From an uncultured Acidimicrobiia bacterium (lineage in GTDB: Bacteria; Actinomycetota; Acidimicrobiia; Spongiisociales; Spongiisociaceae): 64,000 bases of DNA. The position numbers were made by a program, and so were the translations under genes. The stretch is taken from assembly GCA_958295745.1 (NCBI GenBank), contig OY282370.1, positions 2,330,548-2,394,547 of the forward strand. Reading direction: 5' to 3'. Positions within the stretch are counted from its first letter, which is position 1, and each line of letters starts with the position of its first letter. The notes beneath the pieces are model-generated. The model saw nothing but the letters and a program-made list of their open reading frames with translations. It had not been told where the DNA came from and did not search any database. Positions 11,214 through 20,707 of the stretch are shown here, piece after piece.

Positions 11214-12569
11214 ATGTCCGACCCGCTCGACCTGTTCGCCGCCGACCGGGAACGGCGCCGCCGCCGGGCCGCCCCCCTGGCCGACCGCATGCGGCCCCGG
11301 TCGCTGGACGAGGTGGCGGGTCAGACCGAGCTGCTGGACGAGGGGGCTGCCTTCCGGTCGATGGTCGAGGCGGGCCGCCTGGTGTCGATCCTGCTGTTCG
11401 GGCCGCCCGGAACCGGCAAGACCACCCTGGCGCGGCTGACGGCGTCGGAGACCGAAGCCGTCTTCGAGCAGCTCTCGGCGGCCGCACACGGGGTCCGGGA
11501 CGTGCGCCGCGTGCTGGATGAGGCCGGGCGGCGCTTGGGGGACGAGGGCAGGCGGACTGTGCTGTTCCTCGACGAGATCCATCGTTTCAACAAGGCCCAG
11601 CAGGACGCCCTGCTGCCCGGGGTCGAGAACGGAACCGTGATCCTGGTGGGGGCCACCACCGAGAACCCCTTCTTCGAGGTGAACTCCCCTCTGGTCAGCC
11701 GCTGCACGCTGTTCCGGTTGGCCCCCATCTCCGCCGGGGCGCTGAGCGGGCTGCTGGACGCCGCCCTGTCCGACCGGGAGCGGGGTCTGGGCGGAACGGG
11801 CATGACCATCGACCCGGATGCGAGGGCGGCCCTCGCCGAGCGGGCCGGGGGAGACGCCCGTCTGGCCCTCAACGTGCTGGAGGTGGCGGCCATCGTCGCC
11901 GGAGGCCGGGGGCGCAGCGACATCACCTTCGAGGACGTCGAGGAAGCCCTGCAGCGGCGGATCGTCCGGTACGACAAGAAGGGCGACCGCCACTACGACG
12001 TCATCTCGGCGTTCATCAAATCGCTGCGGGGTTCGGATCCCGACGCCGCCCTCTACTGGCTCCACACCATGCTGGAGGCGGGGGAGGACCCGGAGTTCAT
12101 CGCCCGCCGGATGGTGATTTTCGCCTCCGAGGACGTAGGCCTCGCAGACCCCGAGGCATTGTCCCAAGCGGTGGCGGCCGCCCATGCCTTGGCCTTCGTG
12201 GGCCTGCCCGAAGCCGCCTACAACCTGTCCCAGGCGGTGGTTTACCTGGCAGCGGCCCCCAAGTCGGATTCGGTGAAGGCCTCGATGGGGGAGGCCCGCC
12301 GGATGGTGCAGGAAACGCCGGGGGCTACGGTGCCCCTCCATCTCCACTCGACCGGGGGCCGGTTGGTGTCCGCCGAGGTGGACGGCCGCCCGCCCGGTTA
12401 CCTGAATCCGCACGCAGGACCGGATCACCTGATAGACCAGCAGTACCTGCCCGACGAGGCGCTCGGCAACACCCTCTACCGACCCACCCGCCAGGGAAAG
12501 GAGGCCGAGATCGCCGACCGGCTAGAAGAGTGGGACCGCCGCCTGGGACGACCCCGACAGCACAACTGA
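11214..12569 (+). CDS. rarA: replication-associated recombination protein A (MgsA/RarA AAA+ ATPase)
   Basis: A clamp-loader-like AAA+ ATPase acting at stalled replication forks. The 451-aa protein has Walker A (GPPGTGKTT, about residue 64), Walker B (LFLDEIHRFNKAQQDALLP), sensor GATTENPFFEVNSPLVSRC, and the C-terminal MgsA tetramerisation region (AFIKSLRGSDPDAALYWL). It begins seven bases after aspS and completes the conserved aspS-rarA pair. It is the last core gene before the accessory island; the alaS-ruvX block resumes 14.6 kb downstream. Confidence 0.95.
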   Translation: MSDPLDLFAADRERRRRRAAPLADRMRPRSLDEVAGQTELLDEGAAFRSMVEAGRLVSILLFGPPGTGKTTLARLTASETEAVFEQLSAAAHGVRDVRRVLDEAGRRLGDEGRRTVLFLDEIHRFNKAQQDALLPGVENGTVILVGATTENPFFEVNSPLVSRCTLFRLAPISAGALSGLLDAALSDRERGLGGTGMTIDPDARAALAERAGGDARLALNVLEVAAIVAGGRGRSDITFEDVEEALQRRIVRYDKKGDRHYDVISAFIKSLRGSDPDAALYWLHTMLEAGEDPEFIARRMVIFASEDVGLADPEALSQAVAAAHALAFVGLPEAAYNLSQAVVYLAAAPKSDSVKASMGEARRMVQETPGATVPLHLHSTGGRLVSAEVDGRPPGYLNPHAGPDHLIDQQYLPDEALGNTLYRPTRQGKEAEIADRLEEWDRRLGRPRQHN

Positions 12570-12581
12570 TGCTACGTTCTC

Positions 12582-14132
12582 ATGGTAATGCTAAAGCGTC
12601 TTATGGGGCTGTGCCGCCGAGGCCGTCACCCGTTGGCGGCTGCGGCGCTCTCCGCGGTATGGCCTGGGTTAGGGCATTTCGGATACAGCAACCGTCGCGC
12701 GCTGGCGCTGAGCATGGGGACATTCGGCGCCGCCGTCGTTGTAATCATGTACATCGCCACGCGCAGCGGAACGACCCTGCTCACTTGGAGCGTGGCCCGG
12801 TCATGGCTCTGGATCGCCACCGTTTTTGCAGTGGGCACCCTCGTCTTTCGCATGGCGGTTGCTGTCGATGCTTACAGAACCGCGGCGCGTCGGCGCCGAC
12901 CACAGCGCAACACCCACCCTTTCGTATCAGCGGTCACGCTCTTCGTGCTGGCCGGTATCATCGCTGTGCCGCACCTCGTCGTCATCCGTTACACCACGGC
13001 TCAGATCGGCCTCTTGTCGAAGGTCTTCAGTGCAACCGACACCCGGACCGCCATTCCGACTCCGGTTCGCCCTACCTCGGTTGCGGCGGTCACGGTTCCG
13101 GTTGCTGCCGTTGCTTCTTCGACTGCGGCTTCTTCGACCACGACGCTTTCGCAGGCTGGGGACGGTGCCGGTGGTACTACCTCGGTTACGGCGGTCACGG
13201 TTCCGGTTGCTGCGGCTGTTTCTTCGACTGCGGCTTCTTCCACCACATCACTTCCGCGGACCTGGGACGGCGCCGGTCGCCTCACCATCGCCATGCTCGG
13301 CAGCGACGGTGGATTCGATCGCCGCGGTGTACGAACCGACACGATCATCGTGCTTACGATCGATGTGGCCACCGGCGAAGCCGCAGCACTCAACATTCCG
13401 CGTAACTGGCGAAGTATCACCTTTCCCGAAGGAACACCCGCAGCCGGACGATGGCCCGACGGCTACTCGGGTATCGCCAACGAGATATACAGTCTAGGTC
13501 TGAGGTTCCCTGATGTCTTCCCGGACGTCGAGGATCCGGCCGGCCACGCGATCAAATCGGCGCTTGCTCAGCTGACCGGCCTACCCATCCAATACTACGT
13601 ACTTGTCGACATGGAGGGCTTCGTCGACACGATCGACTTGTTCGGCGGTATCGATGTGCATGTCACCGAATGGATAAACGACCGGATCAAGCCTATCGTG
13701 TCCGGTGGACCACACATCGACATCATTGTCCAGCCCGGCGACTACCACTTCGACGGTCTGACCTCCCTCGGTTATGTACGGGCCCGAGCCGAGAGCTCGG
13801 ACTACCACCGCATGACCCGGCAACGATGCGTGGTCGAAGCTTTGATCGATCAGAGTTCGCCCGCCGAGGTGCTCAGCAACTACTCGGCGCTTACCGATAT
13901 CATCTCCGACCATATCACCACCGACATTCCCCTCGACCGCCTCGACGAGCTCATCGTCCTCGGACGCGATCTCGACACAGCGAGAATCGTTACCGTCAAT
14001 TTCATTCCTCCCGAGTTCCCGAGGGGTCGCGCACCGGTAGCTCAAGTACGCGAGGCCATTGTCAAGGCGCTCGAAGGCGTCGCGAACGAGGCGAATACTT
14101 CCCTCGCCGACAGCTGCCGAGGACCGGGGTAG
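12582..14132 (+). CDS. LytR-CpsA-Psr (LCP) family protein with duplicated Thr/Ser/Val linker
   Basis: LCP enzymes transfer undecaprenyl-linked glycopolymers to peptidoglycan at the outer face of the membrane. About three membrane helices occupy residues 15-160. A low-complexity linker (Val/Ala/Ser/Thr-rich) follows, then the LCP domain from about residue 245: MLGSDGG, RTDTIIVLTID, ALNIPRNW, DLFGGIDVHV and YVRARAESSDYHRMTRQR, with the Arg/Asp residues expected for pyrophosphate binding. The linker contains an imperfect 105-bp (35-codon) tandem duplication starting at 13072 and 13177. No clear ribosome-binding site precedes the ATG. The N-terminal helices look unlike the single anchor of typical LCP proteins. 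Confidence 0.85.
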   Translation: MVMLKRLMGLCRRGRHPLAAAALSAVWPGLGHFGYSNRRALALSMGTFGAAVVVIMYIATRSGTTLLTWSVARSWLWIATVFAVGTLVFRMAVAVDAYRTAARRRRPQRNTHPFVSAVTLFVLAGIIAVPHLVVIRYTTAQIGLLSKVFSATDTRTAIPTPVRPTSVAAVTVPVAAVASSTAASSTTTLSQAGDGAGGTTSVTAVTVPVAAAVSSTAASSTTSLPRTWDGAGRLTIAMLGSDGGFDRRGVRTDTIIVLTIDVATGEAAALNIPRNWRSITFPEGTPAAGRWPDGYSGIANEIYSLGLRFPDVFPDVEDPAGHAIKSALAQLTGLPIQYYVLVDMEGFVDTIDLFGGIDVHVTEWINDRIKPIVSGGPHIDIIVQPGDYHFDGLTSLGYVRARAESSDYHRMTRQRCVVEALIDQSSPAEVLSNYSALTDIISDHITTDIPLDRLDELIVLGRDLDTARIVTVNFIPPEFPRGRAPVAQVREAIVKALEGVANEANTSLADSCRGPG

Positions 14133-14270
14133 CGGTTAGTTCCACGTCGCCCAAGGTGGTACTCATAATCGGATGCTTGTCATTTACCCCCGAGTCAGGA
14201 GAACCTCTGTAGAATATGAATCGCCCCCCCAGGCTTTTTGGAGGCTCCGACCTTTTGGGAGAATGGAGCT

Positions 14271-14470
14271 ATGCGAAGAACTAACAGCTTGTATGCGCCG
14301 GAGGTGCCGGTGGCGTGCGGTGCGGATGGTGTTCGACCAGCAGGGGGAAGCATCGTTCGCTGGGGGCGGCTGTCTGTTCTATGGCCGAGATGATTGGTTG
14401 TGTGTCGGAGACGTTGCGGCGTTGGGTGCGCCAGGCTGAAACTTGATCAGGGTCTGGGGGATGGGTTGAA
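14271..14470 (+). pseudogene. decayed IS3-family transposase OrfA remnant
   Basis: The region 14133-14875 has no intact gene. Within it, an ORF opens MRRTNSLYAPEV. Joining reading frames across several indels gives RAVRMVFDQQG, then SMAEMIGCVSETLRRWVRQ and DQGLGDGL. This is the helix-turn-helix OrfA pattern of IS3-family elements (ETLRRWVRQAE-x-DQG). It is too damaged to function. I see no clear terminal inverted repeats. The remaining ~400 bases before the next gene show nothing I recognise. Confidence 0.6.
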
Positions 14471-14875
14471 GTTGAGTTCTGGGTGCGGCGGCGTACCTGA
14501 CCGGTGGCGGTCGTTGGCCAACCTAACGACGTGGAACGGGTCGCGCTGTCTGTTGGTCGCCCACCGGACCGCCCGGGAGGTTCAACCCCCCGGCTCGGGG
14601 GCATCCGAGGGTCCTGTTCGGTGAAGAACCAGCCTCACAGCTGTCGTCGGGGCATACCCCCCGGCGTTTGCGCCCCCCGAGCCTCACCGGCCGTCCGAAC
14701 GCCGGGGGTACACCAACCTGACCAGCCTCTCGCCCTTCGACCACACCCCACCCCCACTCCCCGGACACGGCGGACGAGCCGCCCCTCGGGGCGATTCAAC
14801 TTGCCGCGGTGGTCATCTGATGGTTATGGTTGTGATTCGGTAGTGCCGTATCTTGCCGCAGGGAGGCCGTTTGTT

Positions 14876-17215
14876 GTGGTTGCCGTCAAAACACGGGGGA
14901 GGGGGTGGCTTGTTGGTTTGCGGGTAGTTGTTGTTTGTCTGTCTGCGGTGGTTTTGGTGTTGGCGGCCGGTGCGGCCGCGAGAGCGGCGGGGTCGTTCGG
15001 GGACGACGACGGCGGGAGTCACGAACCGGCTATCGATGCTCTGGCAGAGAAAGGAATCCTGGCAGACACCGAATGCGGTGACGACAGTATCTGCCCCGAC
15101 GATCCTTTCCTGCGTCAGGTTATGGGGGTGTGGGTTATCAGAGCCTTGGATGAAGCCCCTTCGACCTCGCCCACCAGTTTCACAGACGTGGACGCCGACG
15201 AGTGGTGGGCGCCGTATGTGGAGCGCCTGGCCGAGTTGGAAATCAGCCGGGGTTGTGCCACCGGCCCGCTCCGGTACTGCCCCGACCGGCCCGTAACCCG
15301 GGGGCAGATGGCAACCTTTCTGGTCCGTGCCTTCGACCTCGAACGGGGACCCTCAGCCGGGTTCACGGACAGCGCCGCCAGCAGCCACGCCGACAGTATC
15401 GATGCTCTAGCTGCGGCCGGTGTCACCGCGGGCTGTGCCACCGACCCGCTTCGGTATTGTCCTGGCAGGCCTGTAACCCGGGGGCAGATGGCAACCTTTC
15501 TGGCCCGTGCCCTCGACCTACTTCCCCGAAACAAACCCCAACCAACCCCATCCTCCGAGTTCACCGCCATCGCAACCGGCGGCGGCGGCTCTTATTCGTG
15601 TGGGATACGCACCGACCACACCGTGGCCTGCTGGGGCAACAAATACTATCGGACGACGGACGCACCGGCTGGGGAGTTCACCGCCATCGCAGCCGGCGGG
15701 GGTCATTCGTGTGGGATACGCACCGACCGTACCGTGGTCTGCTGGGGCGACAACAACGAAGGGCAGACGGATGCACCGGACGGGGAATTCACCTCCCTCG
15801 CCCTCGCCCTCGGCGGCGGGGGTCATTCGTGTGGGATACGCACCGACCGCACCGTGGTCTGCTGGGGCAAAAACGACTCTGGGCAGACGGATGCACCGGA
15901 CGGGGAATTCACCGCCATCGCCCTCGGCGAGGATCATTCGTGTGCCATAAGCACCGACCACACCGTGGTCTGCTGGGGCAACAACGACTCTGGGCAGACG
16001 GATGCACCGGACGGGGAATTCACTACCATCGCAACCGGCAGGTATCATTCGTGTGGGATACGCACCGACCGTACCGTGGTCTGCTGGGGCAACAACTTCG
16101 ATGGGCAGGCGGATGCACCGGACGGGGAATTCACCTCCCTCGCCCTCGGCTACTCCCATTCGTGTGGGATACGCACCGACCGTACCGTGGTCTGCTGGGG
16201 CAACAACAGATCTGGGCGGACGGATGCACCGGACGGGGAATTCACCTCCCTCGCCCTCGGCTGGGCTCATTCGTGTGGGATACGCACCGACCGTACCGTG
16301 GTCTGCTGGGGCGACAACAACGAAGGGCAGACGGATGCACCGGACGGGGAATTCACCATCCTCGCCCTCAGCGGGAGTCATTCGTGTGGGATACGCACCG
16401 ACCACACTGTGGTCTGCTGGGGCAACAACTACCGGGGGCAGGCGGACGCGCCGGCCGGAACCTTCACCGCTGTCGCAGCTGGCATTTATCATTCGTGTGG
16501 GATACGCACCGACCGCACCGTGGTCTGCTGGGGGGGCGACAGCTCTGGGCAGGCGGATGCGCCGGCCGGGGAGTTCACCGCCATCGCAACCAGCGGGCGG
16601 TATTCGTGTGGGATACGCACCGACCGTACCGTGGTCTGCTGGGGCGACAACGGCTGGGGGCAGGCGGACGCGCCGGCCGGGGAATTCACCGCTGTCGCGG
16701 CTGGCTATAGGCATTCGTGTGGGATACGCACCAACCGCACTGTGGCCTGCTGGGGCGACGATGGGCAGGCGGTGGCACCGGCCGGGGAGTTCACCGCCAT
16801 CGCGGCCGGGGCTCATTCGTGTGGGATACGCACCGACCGCACTGTGGCCTGCTGGGGCAACAACTACTATGGGCAGGCGGATGCGCCGGCCGGGGAATTT
16901 ACCGCTGTCGCAGCCGGCAACATTCATTCGTGTGGGATACGCACCGACCACACTGTGGTCTGCTGGGGTTACAACGACGATGGGCGGGCGGTGGCACCGG
17001 CCGGGGAATTTACCGCTGTCGCAGCCGGCAACATTCATTCGTGTGGGATACGCACCGACCACACTGTGGTCTGCTGGGGCCACAACGGCTGGGGGCAGGC
17101 GGATGCGCCGGCCGGGGAATTTACCGCTGTCGCAGCCGGCAACATTCATTCGTGTGGGATACGCACCGACCGCACAGCGGTCTGCTGGGGACCTAAGCGA
17201 GTTATAGCAGTTTAA
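14876..17215 (+). CDS. exported SLH-domain protein with 15 RCC1-like Cys-pair repeats (copy A)
   Basis: I start this at GTG 14876, 9 bases after AGGGAGG; the same start context is conserved in copy B. The product (779 aa) has a signal peptide (basic KTRGRG, then VVVVCLSAVVLVLAAGAAA). Three SLH-like modules follow (to about residue 215), two ending in PVTRGQMATFLVRAF or a variant and carrying a Cys pair (GCATG...YCPD). Then come 15 tandem ~37-aa repeats of the type EFTAIAAG-x-HSCGIRTDRTVVCWG, each with two cysteines. The repeat resembles RCC1/BLIP-II-type beta-propeller blades. Fifteen repeats suggest about two seven-bladed propellers; that is inference. Probably anchored to the cell surface; function unknown. 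Confidence 0.85.
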   Translation: MVAVKTRGRGWLVGLRVVVVCLSAVVLVLAAGAAARAAGSFGDDDGGSHEPAIDALAEKGILADTECGDDSICPDDPFLRQVMGVWVIRALDEAPSTSPTSFTDVDADEWWAPYVERLAELEISRGCATGPLRYCPDRPVTRGQMATFLVRAFDLERGPSAGFTDSAASSHADSIDALAAAGVTAGCATDPLRYCPGRPVTRGQMATFLARALDLLPRNKPQPTPSSEFTAIATGGGGSYSCGIRTDHTVACWGNKYYRTTDAPAGEFTAIAAGGGHSCGIRTDRTVVCWGDNNEGQTDAPDGEFTSLALALGGGGHSCGIRTDRTVVCWGKNDSGQTDAPDGEFTAIALGEDHSCAISTDHTVVCWGNNDSGQTDAPDGEFTTIATGRYHSCGIRTDRTVVCWGNNFDGQADAPDGEFTSLALGYSHSCGIRTDRTVVCWGNNRSGRTDAPDGEFTSLALGWAHSCGIRTDRTVVCWGDNNEGQTDAPDGEFTILALSGSHSCGIRTDHTVVCWGNNYRGQADAPAGTFTAVAAGIYHSCGIRTDRTVVCWGGDSSGQADAPAGEFTAIATSGRYSCGIRTDRTVVCWGDNGWGQADAPAGEFTAVAAGYRHSCGIRTNRTVACWGDDGQAVAPAGEFTAIAAGAHSCGIRTDRTVACWGNNYYGQADAPAGEFTAVAAGNIHSCGIRTDHTVVCWGYNDDGRAVAPAGEFTAVAAGNIHSCGIRTDHTVVCWGHNGWGQADAPAGEFTAVAAGNIHSCGIRTDRTAVCWGPKRVIAV
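15560..17190 (+). repeat. RCC1-like coding repeats, 15 units of ~111 bp
   Basis: Degenerate tandem coding repeats inside copy A. The most conserved core on DNA is CATTCGTGTGGGATACGCAC followed by a variable base pattern and CTGCTGGGGC. Units vary from about 105 to 120 bp by indels of whole codons near the loop between HSCG and the preceding AxG. The last three units share near-identical DNA (from about 16885), so the 3' end expanded most recently. Confidence 0.9.
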
Positions 17216-17410
17216 AGGGATGCGCGGATAGGTGCTATTGATGGGGCTCTACCAAGTTTCCCCAGTTGATGAGTCGAAGGTGATGGCGAGGCGGAGCTGA
17301 CGGCGGGGAGGTTGATGGCCCGCCTCAGGAAGGAAGGTTTGGTGGATTCGATATCGCCTGGAGTTCAGTGTTACGGTCGCGGTCGGAGTGCCGCAGGGAG
17401 GTTGTTTGTT

Positions 17411-20400
17411 GTGGTTGCTGTCAAAAACGCCGGAGGTGTTGGTTTGCGGATAGTTGTTGTATGGCTGTCGGCGGTGGTTCTGGTGTTGGCGGCCGGTGCG
17501 GCCGCGAGAGCGGCGGGGTCGTTCGGGGACGACGACGGCGGAAGCCACGAACCAGCTATCGATGCTCTAGCAGAAAAAGGAATCCTGGCAGACACCGAAT
17601 GCGATGACAACAGTATCTGCCCCGACGATCCTTTCCTGCGTTCGGTCATGGGAGTATGGGTTATCAGAGCCCTGGACGAAGCCCCTTCGACCTCTCCCAC
17701 CAGTTTCACAGACGTGAACGCCGACGAGTGGTGGGCGCCCTATGTGGAACGCCTCGCCGAGTTGGAAATCAGCCGAGGCTGCTCCACCAGCCCCCTCCGA
17801 TACTGCCCCGACCAGCCCGTAACCCGAGGGCAGATGGCAACCTTCCTTGTCCGGGCCTTCGACCTCGAACCGGGACCCTCAGCCGGGTTCACAGACAGCG
17901 CCGCCAGCAGCCACGCCAACAACATCGATGCTCTAGCCGCGGCCGGGATCACCGCAGGCTGCTCCACCGACCCGCTCCGGTACTGCCCTGGCAGGCCTGT
18001 AACCCGGGGGCAGATGGCAACCTTCCTGGCCCGTGCCCTCGACCTCCTTCCCCGCAACAAACCCCAACCAACCCCAACCCCATCCTTCGGGTTCACCACC
18101 ATCGCAGCCGGCGGGTCTCATTCGTGTGGGATACGCACCGACCGCACCATTGTCTGTTGGGGCGACAACTACTATGGGCAGGCTGACGCGCCGGCCGGGG
18201 AATTCACCGCCCTCGCCGTCGGCAGTTATCATTCGTGTGGGATACGCACCGACCGCACCATTGTCTGTTGGGGCGACAACGAGGATGGGCAGGCGGTGGC
18301 GCCGGCCGGGGAATTCACTGCCCTCGCCGTCGGCAGTTATCATTCGTGTGGGATACGCACCGACCGCACCATTGTCTGTTGGGGCGACGACGAGGATGGG
18401 CAGGCGGTGGCGCCGGGTGGTGCGTTTACTGCTGTCGCGGCTGGCGGGTCTCATTCGTGTGGGGTTCGTACTGATGGTGCTGTGGTCTGCTGGGGTTACA
18501 ACGAGGATGGGCAGGCGGTTGCACCGGCCGGGGAATTTACCGCTGTCGCGGCCGGCGGGTCTCATTCGTGTGGGATACGCACCGACCGCACCATTGTCTG
18601 TTGGGGTTACAACGAGGATGGGCGGGCGGACGCGCCGGCCGGGGAATTTACCGCTGTCGCCGTCGGCAGTTATCATTCGTGTGGGATACGCACCGACCGC
18701 ACCATTGTCTGTTGGGGCGACGACGAGGATGGGCGGGCGGTGGCGCCGGGTGGTGCGTTTACTGCTGTCGCGGCCGGCAGTTATCATTCGTGTGGGATAC
18801 GCACCGACCGCACCATTGTCTGTTGGGGCGACAACTACTCTGGGCAGGCGGTGGCGCCGGGTGGTGCATTTACTGCTGTCGCGGTTGGCGAGCGGCATTC
18901 GTGTGGGGTTCGTACTGATGGTGCTGTGGTTTGCTGGGGCGACAACCACTCTGGGCAGGCGGTGGCGCCGGGTGGTGCGTTTACTGCTGTCGCGGTTGGC
19001 GAGCGGCATTCGTGTGGGATACGCACGGACCGCACTGTGGTCTGTTGGGGTTACAACGAGGATGGGCGGGCTGACGCGCCGGCCGGGGAATTCACTGCCC
19101 TCGCGGTCGGCGGGGATCATTCGTGTGGGATACGCACGGACCGCACTGTGGTCTGTTGGGGTTACAACGAGGATGGGCGGGCGGACGCGCCGGCCGGGGA
19201 ATTTACTGCTGTCGCGGCTGGCGGGGGTCATTCGTGTGGGATACGCACGGACCGCACTGTGGTCTGTTGGGGTTACAACTACTCTGGGCAGGCGGTGGCG
19301 CCGGATGGTGCGTTTACTGCTGTCGCGGCTGGCGGGGATCATTCGTGTGGGATACGCACCGACCATACCGTGGTCTGTTGGGGTTATAACGAGGATGGGC
19401 AGGCGGTGGCGCCGGATGGTGCGTTTACTGCTGTCGCGGCTGGCGGGGGTCATTCGTGTGGGGTTCGCACCGACCGCACCGTGGTCTGTTGGGGCGACAA
19501 CGGCTCTGGGCAGGCGGTGGCGCCGGGTGGTGCGTTTACTGCTGTCGCGGTTGGCGGGTCTCATTCGTGTGGGGTTCGTACTGATGGTGCTGTGGTTTGC
19601 TGGGGTAGCAGACAATATGGGCTGGGGGTGGCGCTGGATGGTGCGTTTACTGCTGTCGCGGTTGGCGGGTCTCATTCGTGTGGGGTTCGTACTGATGGTG
19701 CTGTGGTTTGCTGGGGTAGCAGACAATATGGGCTGGGGGTGGCGCCGGGTGGTGCGTTTACTGCTGTCGCGGCCGGCAGTGAGCATTCGTGTGGGATACG
19801 CACCGACCGCACCATTGTCTGTTGGGGCGACAACTACTCTGGGCAGGCGGTTGCACCGGCCGGGGAATTTACCGCTGTCGCAGCCGGCTGGCGGCATTCG
19901 TGTGGGATACGCACCGACCGCACCGTGGTCTGTTGGGGTTACAACGACGATGGGCGGGCGGATGCGCCGGCCGGGGAATTCACCGCCATCGCCCTCGGCG
20001 AGGATCATTCGTGTGCCATAAGCACCGACCGCACCATTGTCTGTTGGGGCGACAACTACGCGGGGCGGGCGGATGCGCCGGCCGGGGAATTCACTGCCCT
20101 CGCTGTCGGCAGTTATCATTCGTGTGGGATACGCACCGACCGCACCATTGTCTGTTGGGGTTACAACGACGATGGGCGGGCGGATGCGCCGGCCGGGGAA
20201 TTCACCGCCATCGCCCTCGGCGAGGATCATTCGTGTGCCATAAGCACCGACCGCACCGCGGTCTGTTGGGGTTACAACGACGATGGGCAGGCGGACGCAC
20301 CGGCCGGTGCGTTTACTGCTGTCGCGGTCGGCAGGTCGTATTCGTGTGGGGTTCGTACTGATGGTGCTGTGGTTTGTTGGGGTTACAACGCCCAGGGGCA

Positions 20401-20524
20401 GGCGGTGGCGCCGGATGGTGCGTTTACTGCTGTCGCGGCTGGCTGGTCTCGTTCGTGTGGGGTTCGTGCTGATGGTGCTGTGGTTTGCTGGGGACCCTGG
20501 GGTTTGTCGCGTCAAGTCAGGTGA
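17411..20524 (+). CDS. exported SLH-domain protein with 22 RCC1-like Cys-pair repeats (copy B)
   Basis: A paralogue of the preceding gene (1037 aa). Its leader, signal peptide and SLH block are almost identical, as is the GTG start 10 bases after AGGGAGG. After three SLH-like modules (to about residue 215) come 22 repeats of 37 aa, alternating between a GEFTA...CGIRTDRT type and a GAFTAVA...CGVRTDGAVVCWG type. The alternation and near-identical neighbours suggest unequal crossing-over within and between copies A and B. The C-terminus (CWGPWGLSRQVR) runs straight into an IS3 fragment, so the original 3' end may be lost. Confidence 0.85.
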   Translation: MVAVKNAGGVGLRIVVVWLSAVVLVLAAGAAARAAGSFGDDDGGSHEPAIDALAEKGILADTECDDNSICPDDPFLRSVMGVWVIRALDEAPSTSPTSFTDVNADEWWAPYVERLAELEISRGCSTSPLRYCPDQPVTRGQMATFLVRAFDLEPGPSAGFTDSAASSHANNIDALAAAGITAGCSTDPLRYCPGRPVTRGQMATFLARALDLLPRNKPQPTPTPSFGFTTIAAGGSHSCGIRTDRTIVCWGDNYYGQADAPAGEFTALAVGSYHSCGIRTDRTIVCWGDNEDGQAVAPAGEFTALAVGSYHSCGIRTDRTIVCWGDDEDGQAVAPGGAFTAVAAGGSHSCGVRTDGAVVCWGYNEDGQAVAPAGEFTAVAAGGSHSCGIRTDRTIVCWGYNEDGRADAPAGEFTAVAVGSYHSCGIRTDRTIVCWGDDEDGRAVAPGGAFTAVAAGSYHSCGIRTDRTIVCWGDNYSGQAVAPGGAFTAVAVGERHSCGVRTDGAVVCWGDNHSGQAVAPGGAFTAVAVGERHSCGIRTDRTVVCWGYNEDGRADAPAGEFTALAVGGDHSCGIRTDRTVVCWGYNEDGRADAPAGEFTAVAAGGGHSCGIRTDRTVVCWGYNYSGQAVAPDGAFTAVAAGGDHSCGIRTDHTVVCWGYNEDGQAVAPDGAFTAVAAGGGHSCGVRTDRTVVCWGDNGSGQAVAPGGAFTAVAVGGSHSCGVRTDGAVVCWGSRQYGLGVALDGAFTAVAVGGSHSCGVRTDGAVVCWGSRQYGLGVAPGGAFTAVAAGSEHSCGIRTDRTIVCWGDNYSGQAVAPAGEFTAVAAGWRHSCGIRTDRTVVCWGYNDDGRADAPAGEFTAIALGEDHSCAISTDRTIVCWGDNYAGRADAPAGEFTALAVGSYHSCGIRTDRTIVCWGYNDDGRADAPAGEFTAIALGEDHSCAISTDRTAVCWGYNDDGQADAPAGAFTAVAVGRSYSCGVRTDGAVVCWGYNAQGQAVAPDGAFTAVAAGWSRSCGVRADGAVVCWGPWGLSRQVR
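18090..20502 (+). repeat. RCC1-like coding repeats, 22 units of 111 bp
   Basis: Tandem 111-bp coding repeats in copy B. Two sub-types are recognisable on DNA. One uses GGGATACGCACCGACCGCAC, the other GGGGTTCGTACTGATGGTGC; the second is T-richer than surrounding sequence. Units 14 and 15 (SRQYGLGVA type, about 19600-19750) are almost identical to each other, a recent duplication. Confidence 0.9.
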
Positions 20525-20525
20525 T

Positions 20526-20702
20526 GTGTGGCCTTTCGTGATGGATTGTTTTCTGATCGGTTCATTGTCGGGGCTGGCGAGGTCGCGGAGTAACCTTGGT
20601 GGCGGGTCGGCTATTGACGCTATGGAACAGGCCATCTGGGCTCGGCAACCCGGCCGAGGGCTGGTTCACCACTCCGATAAAGGGGATCCTAAGTACCTGC
20701 TT
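20526..20702 (+). pseudogene. decayed IS3-family transposase OrfB (DDE domain) fragment
   Basis: Starting just after the copy B stop, translation with one or more frame changes gives VAFRDGLFSDRFIVG, then LDAMEQAIWARQPGRG-LVHHSDKG. This matches the C-terminal DDE integrase core of IS3 OrfB (typically VAF...FSRRIVGW...DALEQA...GLVHHSDRG). It is the same orientation as the OrfA relic at 14271, so the two could be ends of one element split by the RCC1-like genes. That last point is speculative. Confidence 0.6.
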
Positions 20703-20707
20703 GCTCC

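Noticed and set aside
14504-14875. N-terminal extension of the first RCC1-like gene back to 14504
   Set aside because: The start context AGGGAGG-N9-GTG is shared with copy B, and the signal peptide follows at once; upstream sequence is unrelated between the copies.
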